Shown piece by piece: positions 50,814 through 58,771 of a stretch of 64,000 nucleotides of DNA. The notes beneath the pieces were generated by a model. The model ran no database searches. It was given only the letters and a program-made list of their open reading frames with translations, and was not told the origin of the DNA. Source of the stretch: Candidatus Methanosuratincola subterraneus (GTDB lineage: Archaea > Thermoproteota > Methanomethylicia > Methanomethylicales > Methanomethylicaceae); assembly GCA_004028775.1 (NCBI GenBank), contig RXGA01000001.1, positions 1 to 64,000 on the forward strand, written 5' to 3'. Position 1 is the stretch's first letter, and each line of letters starts with the position of its first letter. Made by a program: the position numbers and the translations under genes.

Positions 50814-51697
50814 TTGATCGCATGGCTGATAGAATGGAAGGATCTGGGGAAACGATGCGGATCGAAAACGTGCCGGAGCGCGCCATCCCAAGAAGCGCGT
50901 CTCAGCTCAAAACAATTGCAAAGTATGAGCTAACGAATTACCTCAGGAGCAGGAGGTTTTATGTTCTGCTGGCAATCACTCTGATAATAAGCGGACTTTT
51001 GACGGCTGTAGTCGCATATTACCGTCCCTCAGGTTTCCTCTCCTCTCCGCTCGGGTTCTACTCGAGCTGGTGGGGCCTGGCAGTCACATACATCCTGATC
51101 CTATCCGGGATCTTCTTTGGGGGGGATGCCATCTCTGGAGAGTTCCAGAACAAGACTGGCTATTTCCTGGTGGTCAATCCAGTCAAACGGTCCACGATTT
51201 ACGCGGGCAAATGGGCTGCTGCATTCATCGCCTCGCTCGCCGTATTCGGCACTTTTACCGTAGTGACCGTTGCAAATGGGGCATATTACTTCGGGCTCGA
51301 TGTGCCTTACCAGTTCGGGCTTTCCCTGGCGTTCTCTGTCCTGTACCTGATTTCAATACTCGGGGTGACATTCTTTTTCAGCTCAATATTCAAGAGCGGC
51401 TCGATCTCCATTCTCGTCACCGCCATACTCTTCCTGTTTGCCCTACCTCTGACCCAGTCGCTGGTCAGCAACTTGGCTCAGATGGAGCCGTGGTTCCTGA
51501 TCACTTACGGTGCTGAGATAATCGGGAATGTCCTGAAAGACCCGTACCCAGCCCATATTGTAACGGTCCAGCTCGGGCGGGTCACATTTACGACCTACAA
51601 TGCTCCGATCCTCAACGGCATTGCAATCATGGCAGCATATTTCTTGGTCTGCGCTGCGCTCGGAATGATCATATTCGATCGCAGGGATTTTTCCTAG
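50810..51697 (+). CDS. ABC-2 type permease
   Basis: 295 residues: a soluble N-terminus of about 45 residues, then six membrane segments, with the FFGGDAISGEFQNKTGYFLVVNPVKR stretch after the second that is typical of ABC-2 exporters. GTG at 50810 overlaps the ATPase stop, so the two are made together as one half-exporter pair. Confidence 0.85.
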   Translation: MIDRMADRMEGSGETMRIENVPERAIPRSASQLKTIAKYELTNYLRSRRFYVLLAITLIISGLLTAVVAYYRPSGFLSSPLGFYSSWWGLAVTYILILSGIFFGGDAISGEFQNKTGYFLVVNPVKRSTIYAGKWAAAFIASLAVFGTFTVVTVANGAYYFGLDVPYQFGLSLAFSVLYLISILGVTFFFSSIFKSGSISILVTAILFLFALPLTQSLVSNLAQMEPWFLITYGAEIIGNVLKDPYPAHIVTVQLGRVTFTTYNAPILNGIAIMAAYFLVCAALGMIIFDRRDFS

Positions 51698-51726
51698 CCA
51701 AACTTCCAGAAAGCCTAGTGGATTGG

Positions 51727-52185
51727 CTATTTCCCTGCGGGTTCTGTTTCAGACATCTCGCGGAGGTGCCTGATCGTCAGATCCAAGAGTTCCTTCGGAT
51801 CTGGGGGATCCCCTTCGCCTATTCCCGGGCATTCAGTATCATATATTATAACATAAGTCTCGTTGTCTGGGGCACTAACTCTGATTGCCTCAGGATCGAC
51901 TTGAAAGCCTGTTTCCAGGAACTCGGATTCAGGGATCGCGATGAACGGAAAGACACGGCACAGCATAGGCCTCTCTTTGTAAATTGTGCAGGCATCGCCG
52001 TCCAGAAGGGAGCAGACCAAGCGACCGCCCCTGAAAGATTTCTTGGTGGTCCTCCAACCCCTGTCAGCGCTGGCGCCTAGGCGCCGGATTTCCATGCTGC
52101 TGAGCATCACGTCAAGAGAACAGCATCGGGTGCACCGCATGCACTTGAATTTTGTTGAATGGGTCAAGAATTTCAGTTCTGCCAT
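51727..52185 (-). CDS. YkgJ-type cysteine-cluster protein
   Basis: 152 residues with CMRCTRCC near the N-terminus and later Cys in LVCSLLDGDACTIYKERPMLCRVFPF and ECPGIG, the eight-Cys pattern of the YkgJ family (Zn or Fe-S cluster). Function not established. It converges on the ABC permease gene. Confidence 0.8.
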   Translation of the reverse strand: MAELKFLTHSTKFKCMRCTRCCSLDVMLSSMEIRRLGASADRGWRTTKKSFRGGRLVCSLLDGDACTIYKERPMLCRVFPFIAIPESEFLETGFQVDPEAIRVSAPDNETYVIIYDTECPGIGEGDPPDPKELLDLTIRHLREMSETEPAGK

Positions 52186-52343
52186 GGTTAATGGGATCTC
52201 GAGAAGGCAGAAAAATCTATCATTTTAAACTCCTGCAGGAGACGATGGTTAAAGAGCTTCCGATAGAGGAAATGCTCTGTAAAAGCAATTAATTCAGCCA
52301 GACGAAAAGTTAAAAAAAGAAAGGCTATCCTTTCAAAGTAAGT

Positions 52344-52439
52344 GCGGCCATAGTCTAGCCTGGTTAGGACGTCGGCCTTCCATGGCGTTCCAACCGAAGA
52401 GAGCCCATGACCCGGGTTCAAATCCCGGTGGCCGCACCA
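52344..52439 (+). tRNA. tRNA-Gly (TCC anticodon) with a 19-base intron, CCA encoded
   Basis: Acceptor GCGGCCA/TGGCCGC, T arm CCGGG-TTCAAAT-CCCGG, discriminator A, encoded CCA. The anticodon loop CTTCCA|A is split after position 37 by an intron at 52383-52401. The fold is a canonical bulge-helix-bulge: bulge CA|T, four pairs CTTC/GAAG, bulge AG|A. The mature anticodon stem TCGGC/GCCCA has a C28-C42 mismatch, which is unusual. Confidence 0.85.
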
Positions 52440-52557
52440 CAACCAATCCCGGCGCAATGCAGCAGAATTGCTTGTGCGTCGCAAGCTCATAATTAATATC
52501 CATCGGTGCCAAGCGGGGATGGTTCCGGGCTGACTAGCAGCTTAATGGTAAAATCCC

Positions 52558-52613
52558 CAAGACCCAACCTGAGTCTTGCTCCATGACATACTCCCGCGGC
52601 TAAAGCTCGTGGG
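52558..52613 (+). mobile_element. Two hairpins, the second like an IS200/IS605 (IS1341/TnpB) right end
   Basis: The 440-base stretch 52440-52879 has no convincing gene. It contains CAAGAC/GTCTTG (52558-52578) and then CCCGCG-GC-TAAA-GC-T-CGTGGG (52593-52613). The second closely recalls the hairpin at the right end of TnpB elements, whose RNA serves as guide scaffold. No tnpB or tnpA is present, so this would be a remnant or a short non-autonomous copy. The borders are unknown. Confidence 0.4.
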
Positions 52614-52879
52614 CGTTCTCATGATTACTCCGTAAATTGCAAGCTCAACCAGCCCTAATTCCCCAGCGCAAGAATTCTGCCAATGGTGAACCGACTTGAG
52701 CCCAGTTACATTTCAGTTATGGACAAAAAAGGATCAATGTAAAAGGAGCGGCATCAATGAGACATGGACGACAAAGACAAGACCACTAATAGCCCGCTTA
52801 CACGGTTGCACGCCTCCCATGTCAAAAGAAAGATGCCCATCCTAACCCGCATCAGGGCAGTTTTTCAGTTTAGCGGGGT

Positions 52880-53878
52880 TCATCGGTTTGAGGATCTCCC
52901 AGGCAGAATCGAGGCGATCATCATGATTGAGGGCCCGACCAAGGCTCCGGCCCAAAGCAGTAGTCCCAGTGCCCCGAGTGCGAATATGGACAGCCTGGAT
53001 CTGGTGGACGGGCTCCAGTTTTGCGCCTTCCGAAGTGCGGCTATTCCCAGCATTACTGGCAGCGCAGCGAAGACCAAGGTAATCCCAACTTCAGGTCCGA
53101 GTTCCACCCATTTTGATGCATACGCAATCTGATTCAATATGATCGCCCCCGTCCCGATGTAGAAGAGCGAAGCCACAGCTGTCAATGCCTTTGGGAGGCA
53201 GATAGGCCCAGTGAGACACCACTTCCACAGAAGGAAAAGCACCCCAATCATTACTACAAGAGCCATCGGGGCAAGGACGGCAAGCGGAGACTGGCCAGAC
53301 CACAGGTATATCAAGATCTGATTGATCGGTATCATTACCCATTCGTATGGCGTGAACTCCTCCTTGTACCCAATCGCCAAGCTGTACGATCCAGGGATCC
53401 CGGAAAAGACGGCCAAGTAATATGTGCCCGTAGCAGGGGCTGGAGAAGAGTAAGAAGCGACCCTGAAGAATACAGTAGGGGTGAAACCCTCGTATGAAGC
53501 AGAGTCTGCAGGGACCCCTTCGATCACGAGGACGCCAGATCCCTCCGGGACCTGGAAAGGCAGGCCCTCAGGGGGGTCAGGCATCCCTGGACCAATTATT
53601 GCGATGAGTGGGGAGAAACCCGACTCCTTTGCCTCCGGCGAGATCTGGAGCACAGAGTAAATGCGCTCGCCTTCATTCATATCGAACTTGTAGAATTGGG
53701 CTGTCCAGCCGCCAGGGATACGCGAGAAAATTGCCCATGACTTAGCCGGGTCGTCTATCGAGATGGCCCGATCCAGGCTGTCGTTTCCTCCTGCGATTAT
53801 CGGAGAGTGTGCAGCCGCAGGGGGGACCGCCAGAGCGATCATTAGAAACAATGGTAAAAGAAATTTCCTTAATCCCAT
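52880..53878 (-). CDS. Secreted-domain membrane protein, unknown
   Basis: 332 residues. Signal peptide at 1-23 (FLLPLFLMIALAVPPAAA), an outer domain of about 170 residues with a beta-sandwich look (SWAIFSRIPGGWTAQFYKF, GTYYLAVFSGIPGSYSLAIGYKEEF, resembling a pre-peptidase C-terminal-like domain), then four membrane segments (about 200-325). It may sense or bind something outside. No partner is adjacent. Confidence 0.6.
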   Translation of the reverse strand: MGLRKFLLPLFLMIALAVPPAAAHSPIIAGGNDSLDRAISIDDPAKSWAIFSRIPGGWTAQFYKFDMNEGERIYSVLQISPEAKESGFSPLIAIIGPGMPDPPEGLPFQVPEGSGVLVIEGVPADSASYEGFTPTVFFRVASYSSPAPATGTYYLAVFSGIPGSYSLAIGYKEEFTPYEWVMIPINQILIYLWSGQSPLAVLAPMALVVMIGVLFLLWKWCLTGPICLPKALTAVASLFYIGTGAIILNQIAYASKWVELGPEVGITLVFAALPVMLGIAALRKAQNWSPSTRSRLSIFALGALGLLLWAGALVGPSIMMIASILPGRSSNR

Positions 53879-54018
53879 ATGCTATTTTAGCCGCTAATGG
53901 TTATATTTCTTGCCGGCGCTGCCTTCCGATCCTTACAACTGCCGGCTAACGCGTCTGGAACAGCTCTATCTTTCGGACCTGCCTTAATGGCATCCAAAGC
54001 ATAATCGAAAAAAGGAGG

Positions 54019-55290
54019 TCATCTCTTGAACGCAGAGATCCCTGGGTAGACCGCTGCGGCCCCGATCTCCTCCTCTATCCTCATGAGCTGGTTGTATTTT
54101 GAAGTCCTTTCCCCGCGGGCTGGAGCCCCTGTCTTTATCTGCCCGGTCCCGAGCGCAACGGTTATGTCAGCGATGTAGTTGTCCTCGGTCTCGCCTGACC
54201 TGTGGCTGACCACCACCGAGTAGCCGTTCTTCGCCGCAAAGGCTGCGACTTCGATTGCCTCTGAGAGGGTACCGATCTGGTTCACCTTCAGGAGGATCGA
54301 GTTTGCAGCCCCCACAGAGACGCCGCGGCTGAACCTCTTGATGTTGGTCACAAATATGTCATCACCAACGACCTGGACGCGCCTCCCGATCCTCCGTGTC
54401 AGCTCAGCTAGACCTTCAAAGTCCTCCTCCTCGAGCGGATCCTCGAGCGATACGATTGGGTAGGAATCCAAGAGCGCAGAGTAGTAGTCGATCATGCCCT
54501 CCCGATCCAGCCGCCTGCCGTCTATTTCATAGACCCCATCCTTGAAGAAGTTGGAGGCGGCCGAGTCTATGGCAAGCATAACAGTACCCTCGTCGTAGCC
54601 AGAAGATCTGATCGCTGACACAATCGCACCCAGTGCCTCTTCCGAGCGTGAAATCGGCGGGGCGAAACCGCCCTCGTCACCCACGTTCACTGCGGATGGG
54701 CCGTAGCTTTCCCGGAGGATCCTCTTGAGCGACGCATAGACTTCAGAGCATATCCGAACTGCATCCCTGAACGAGCCTGCCCCGACAGGCACCACCATGA
54801 ACTCCTGGACTGCCAGCTCATTGCCGGCGTGTTTCCCGCCGTTGATTATGTTCATCATCGGCACAGGGAGCATCACGGACTTTGGGTTCAAGTGCTTGTA
54901 GAGCGGAACGCCCGATGTGTTGGCGGCTGCGCGCGCGACCGCGAGCGAGACGCTAAGGATCGCATTTGCGCCCAAACGGGATTTGTTTTCAGTCCCGTCA
55001 AGGGCAATCATCCTGCGATCGATCTCGCTCTGGGACCTGCAGTCCATGCCGATGATTTCCGGGGCAATGACTTTGACCACATTGTTGCAGGCATTGATCA
55101 CTCCCTTGCCGTGGAACCGTTTCCCCCCGTCCCTCAATTCCACCGCCTCGTGCTTCCCAGTGGAGGCGCCTGAAGGGACCGACGCCCTCCCGAAGCCCCC
55201 CTCTGTGAGCACGTCCGTCTCGACTGTCGGGTTTCCTCTCGAATCTAGTATCTCCCGAGATCGTATCTCCTTCACAAGGTATGGATCCAT
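54019..55290 (-). CDS. eno: Enolase
   Basis: 423 residues with all hallmarks: EILDSRGNPTVE, SGASTGKHEAVELRDGG, VGDEGGFAPP, EDPLEEEDF, VVGDDIFVTN, KVNQIGTLSEA and SHRSGETEDNYIADI. It converts 2-phosphoglycerate to phosphoenolpyruvate. The start is ATG at 55290; the gene lies seven bases after the nicotinate phosphoribosyltransferase gene, likely in one transcript. Confidence 0.97.
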   Translation of the reverse strand: MDPYLVKEIRSREILDSRGNPTVETDVLTEGGFGRASVPSGASTGKHEAVELRDGGKRFHGKGVINACNNVVKVIAPEIIGMDCRSQSEIDRRMIALDGTENKSRLGANAILSVSLAVARAAANTSGVPLYKHLNPKSVMLPVPMMNIINGGKHAGNELAVQEFMVVPVGAGSFRDAVRICSEVYASLKRILRESYGPSAVNVGDEGGFAPPISRSEEALGAIVSAIRSSGYDEGTVMLAIDSAASNFFKDGVYEIDGRRLDREGMIDYYSALLDSYPIVSLEDPLEEEDFEGLAELTRRIGRRVQVVGDDIFVTNIKRFSRGVSVGAANSILLKVNQIGTLSEAIEVAAFAAKNGYSVVVSHRSGETEDNYIADITVALGTGQIKTGAPARGERTSKYNQLMRIEEEIGAAAVYPGISAFKR

Positions 55291-55296
55291 AGCTCT

Positions 55297-56493
55297 TCAC
55301 TCCAAAGTATGGAACTCAAGCTCCCTAAGTACCCTTTCCCTTATGGTGCTTGGGAGATCCCTCCCAGCGACCGGGTCACCCCTCTCCACAACCTTCCGCA
55401 GCATGGGCTCGAGCGGCGCGCCGCAAGACGGGCAGTTCCCGCCAAGCGCGCCCCAGGGGGTTACGACCCATTTGTGGCACTGGGGGCACCTCCAAGCCTG
55501 CTTGCGCCCTCCGTATTTGCCCCTCTTTGAGACGGGCTTGCCCTCCACCTCGACCAAGTCGAGGGAGAAGTCAATGGTCGGCGCGTTCGAAACAGATGTT
55601 CCGACCCCAAAGCCGTCCACAGGGCCCGCAGCAAGTTTTGATACCGAGGACTCGTTCAGGCCCCCCGACACATAGATCTTGACATGCCTGTATCCGCGGA
55701 GGTCAAGCTCCCAGCGAACCTCCTTGACTATCTCAAGGAAGTCGCCTCTCCTCGAGCCAGGCGTGTCGAGACGGACGCCGTCGAGCCGTTCTCCAAGCAG
55801 CTCTGCAGCCCTGATCGCCTCAAACTTCTCGTCGCACATGGTGTCGACGAGTGCTATCCTCGGGACCGAAGGGTCGATCACCTCATCGAAGGCGCCCCAG
55901 GCTGCTTCCTGCTTCCCGAACATCAAGATGAGCGGGTGGGGCATGGTCCCGGAAGGCGGTATACCGATCAGCCTTGCCCCCAACATGCCAGAGACGCCGT
56001 CGAACCCTCCGATGTAAGCAGACCTGTCGAGCATCGGGGCGATTGCAGGGTGCATCCTCCTGATGCCGAAGGCAAAGACTGTCTTTCCAGCCGCAGCCTT
56101 CTTCACCCTTGCCGCGGCGGTCGCCACACCCGAGGCCTGGCATATTAGCCCGACTGTCGCAGTCTCCACTGAGACGAAGGACCCGTACTTTCCGACGATG
56201 GCCATCTGTGGCACACGGTAGCCCCTGATGTCCCTGGAAGGGAAAATCGTCCCTTCAGGCAAGGAATAAACGTCAACGGGAAGGCCGCTGTAAAGGTTGA
56301 TCACCTCGTCTAGCCCGCAGAAGACGCCCCACTTCCAGCCCTCAGGGAGGGAGCCCACGGTGACCTCTGCGACGACATCCTTATCGATGCACTTGGCCTC
56401 GATTATGGACTTTGTCCTGAGGTAGTAGATGTCAGAGGTGAGCCCTGATTTTATTTCATCGTCAGTCGCGGTATTGAAGAGCCTCAACAACAT
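55297..56493 (-). CDS. Nicotinate phosphoribosyltransferase, archaeal type, with zinc ribbon
   Basis: 398 residues. The type II phosphoribosyltransferase body has VETATVGLICQASGVATAAARVKKAA, FGIRRMHPAIAPMLDRSAYIGG, GTMPHPLIL and the VDGFGVGTSVSNAPTIDF phosphate site. A zinc ribbon (CPQCHKW...CPSCG) at about 333-360 is common in the archaeal form. It makes nicotinate mononucleotide for NAD. Start ATG. Confidence 0.85.
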   Translation of the reverse strand: MLLRLFNTATDDEIKSGLTSDIYYLRTKSIIEAKCIDKDVVAEVTVGSLPEGWKWGVFCGLDEVINLYSGLPVDVYSLPEGTIFPSRDIRGYRVPQMAIVGKYGSFVSVETATVGLICQASGVATAAARVKKAAAGKTVFAFGIRRMHPAIAPMLDRSAYIGGFDGVSGMLGARLIGIPPSGTMPHPLILMFGKQEAAWGAFDEVIDPSVPRIALVDTMCDEKFEAIRAAELLGERLDGVRLDTPGSRRGDFLEIVKEVRWELDLRGYRHVKIYVSGGLNESSVSKLAAGPVDGFGVGTSVSNAPTIDFSLDLVEVEGKPVSKRGKYGGRKQAWRCPQCHKWVVTPWGALGGNCPSCGAPLEPMLRKVVERGDPVAGRDLPSTIRERVLRELEFHTLE

Positions 56494-56541
56494 CCCAGCC
56501 TGATCGAGATAGTTGAGCGATGGAGGTAATATTTTTGATCA

Positions 56542-58758
56542 TCATGTGCCGTAGTCGTCGATGGAGAGCTGCCTGGTGCCTTTCCTTGATGCGACGGAGG
56601 ACCATTCCTCCTTGGTAACGGTCCCGCCCACCTGCTCCAGTATCGACTTCACCGTCTCTGGCCCTATCTGGGGGATCCTCCTCAAATCAGAGACAGAGGC
56701 GCGCTTCAGGTCCTCAATGCTCCTGTATCCTGCGGAGTAGATCGCCCTTGCCCTCACCCTCCCGATTCCCCTAAGCGAAATTAGCGGCAGGAGCTCCTCC
56801 CTGATGCCGTTCTCCACCCTCACGAGGAGCCTCCTGATGGGTTCCGCCGACTCCCGGTATCCCATTAGCCTTGCGAGCTCGTGCGCAGCGTTTAGGATCC
56901 ACTTGGCTGACTCCACGTAGGCGTAAATGTCCCCTGACCCGATGTCGAAGTGCTCAACAATCGCCTCCTCGGGCGCCTCATCAATCCACTCCTTAAGGAG
57001 GAGCGCAGTCTTGAGCTCTGACAGGATCATCTCGCGCTCAAACTCTTCCTCCGGCACCTCGAAGAGCAAGAGATCGGAGTTGGACTCCAGATAGGACTCG
57101 AGGGACTCGACCTCCTTTCCCCTGACATAAAGCTTCGGCATGTCCGGAGTGTGGCATGCCAATGCGAGGTAGCTCATGGCAGGCAGGCCGGATCTCCTCA
57201 GGGCAAGTGCACGCAGGATGATCTCCGCCGACTTAGGGTCGATGTAAAGCTCTGCCACCCTCTTGCCGAGTGCAGTGGCCTCGAGGGACTCGACCTCCTT
57301 TCCCTCCTTGATCATACCAGCATTGATCAGGAAGGAGACCGACTCGAGGATCGAGCTCTTGAAGGAATCTATCCCATATTGGTAGGCGCAGAAGGACTCG
57401 CCGAAGAAATCAATTATGCTGCCCCTCGATCTAGCGAGACCCATCGCCACGGCTGCAAGCACCTGCGACCTGAGCGAGGGGGCAACGCCAAGCTTGGACC
57501 AGACCTTCTCGGGCTTGGCAAGAAGGTACTGCTCGAACAGGAAGTCCCTCTCCTCCTCGGACCTTGAGAAGACGATCGCCTCGCCGAGCTTGTCGTATCT
57601 CGGGCGTCCTGCCCTGCCTGCCATCTGCTTGTACTCCAGCACGGGTATGTTAACCCTACCAACCCCGGGCTCGTACCGCCTATACTCGTAAATGAGGACG
57701 CGCCGCGCAGGGGTGTTAACCCCAGCCGCGAGCGTTGGTGTGGCGCAGATGCACTTGATAAGCGCCGAACGGAATGAGTCCTCTATCGCCTTCCTCTGCG
57801 GGTAAGTGAGACCGGCATGGTGGAATGCCACGCCGCAGGACACAGACTTTGCGAGCTTTTCGGTGAGCTTCGTCCGCTCTCCGAGCGAGAGGATCCTCTC
57901 CGAAAGCGCCTTCAGCCGGGACTTCTCCGATGACTTGAGCTCCCCCTGGACCGGCCCCTCGAGCCTCCTTGCGAGCGATACTGCCGAGTTTCGGCTGCCT
58001 GTGAAGATCAGCATCTGACCGCCGGATTTTATCACGTCGACAGCCATGTCCGCAACAGGGTCCCCGCCCCCAGACTTGGGCACCTGCCTCACCTCCCCGT
58101 CCAGGAAGGTGACGCTCCCCCGACAGAAGACGCCCTCTTTCAAGGGCACTGGGCGCCAATCGCTTGTGACCAGGCATGCGCCAAGCCAGCCAGCAAGCTC
58201 CTCTGCATTGCTTATGGTGGCGCTCAGCCCCAGCACCTGGACGTCCATCTTGAGGTACTTCATCCTGGTGAGGATCGACTCCAAGGTCGGACCTCTCGAT
58301 GGCTCCCCGAGGAGGTGGATCTCGTCAGCCACCACAAGCGAGAGGCGGTCGACCCAGGGCGGGCTGTGGCGGAAGAGGGAGTCCGCCTTTTCGTTGGTGG
58401 CGATTATGAGGTCGTACTTGCCAAGCTCTGGGTCGAGCGAGTCGTAGTCGCCGCTGCTCATCACAACCTTTATGCCTATCTTGGCAAGGCGCTTGAACTC
58501 ATCGAGCTTCTCTGAAGCGAGAGCCCTCAGAGGGACGAGGTAGAGGACTTTTCCATTCCGCTCGAGAATGTGCTTTATCGCGCAGATCTCTGCGACAAGC
58601 GTCTTTCCTGAGGCGGTCGGGACGGCAAGGACCAGGTTTTTCCCTTCCAGGAGGCCGGACTTCAGCGCGAGCTCCTGGGGCGGGTAGAGTTCGGTTATCC
58701 CGCACTCTTCGTATAACTTCTTAGCCCTCTCGTCGATTTCGAGCTCCTCTACCCTAAT
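56542..58758 (-). CDS. hel308: Hel308-type DNA helicase, ATT start
   Basis: 738 residues if begun at ATT 58758: (M)RVEELEIDERAKKLYEECG, LYPPQELAL (Q motif), VPTASGKTLVAE (I), VPLRALASEK (Ia), VVADEIHLLGEPSRGP (II, DEIH rather than the more common DEVH/DEIH set), GLSATISN (III), AFHHAGLTYPQRKAIE and KQMAGRAGRPRYDK (VI), then a ratchet domain and a C-terminal helix-hairpin-helix (LRRIPQIGPETVKSIL). It unwinds lagging-strand forks. No ATG, GTG or TTG precedes the Q motif in frame after a TGA; the ATT has a GGGTGAG SD five bases upstream. It follows MCM by 13 bases. Confidence 0.9.
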   Translation of the reverse strand: MRVEELEIDERAKKLYEECGITELYPPQELALKSGLLEGKNLVLAVPTASGKTLVAEICAIKHILERNGKVLYLVPLRALASEKLDEFKRLAKIGIKVVMSSGDYDSLDPELGKYDLIIATNEKADSLFRHSPPWVDRLSLVVADEIHLLGEPSRGPTLESILTRMKYLKMDVQVLGLSATISNAEELAGWLGACLVTSDWRPVPLKEGVFCRGSVTFLDGEVRQVPKSGGGDPVADMAVDVIKSGGQMLIFTGSRNSAVSLARRLEGPVQGELKSSEKSRLKALSERILSLGERTKLTEKLAKSVSCGVAFHHAGLTYPQRKAIEDSFRSALIKCICATPTLAAGVNTPARRVLIYEYRRYEPGVGRVNIPVLEYKQMAGRAGRPRYDKLGEAIVFSRSEEERDFLFEQYLLAKPEKVWSKLGVAPSLRSQVLAAVAMGLARSRGSIIDFFGESFCAYQYGIDSFKSSILESVSFLINAGMIKEGKEVESLEATALGKRVAELYIDPKSAEIILRALALRRSGLPAMSYLALACHTPDMPKLYVRGKEVESLESYLESNSDLLLFEVPEEEFEREMILSELKTALLLKEWIDEAPEEAIVEHFDIGSGDIYAYVESAKWILNAAHELARLMGYRESAEPIRRLLVRVENGIREELLPLISLRGIGRVRARAIYSAGYRSIEDLKRASVSDLRRIPQIGPETVKSILEQVGGTVTKEEWSSVASRKGTRQLSIDDYGT

Positions 58759-58771
58759 ACTGGCTCACCCT

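Noticed and set aside
52764-53132. Rightward frame of 122 codons from ATG
   Set aside because: Two thirds lie opposite the signal-peptide membrane protein gene, which has the better protein pattern; the remainder has no recognisable feature.
58499-58705. Leftward 68-codon frame upstream of the helicase's first ATG
   Set aside because: It is an out-of-frame reading of the Hel308 N-terminus, which is coded in the frame that starts at ATT.
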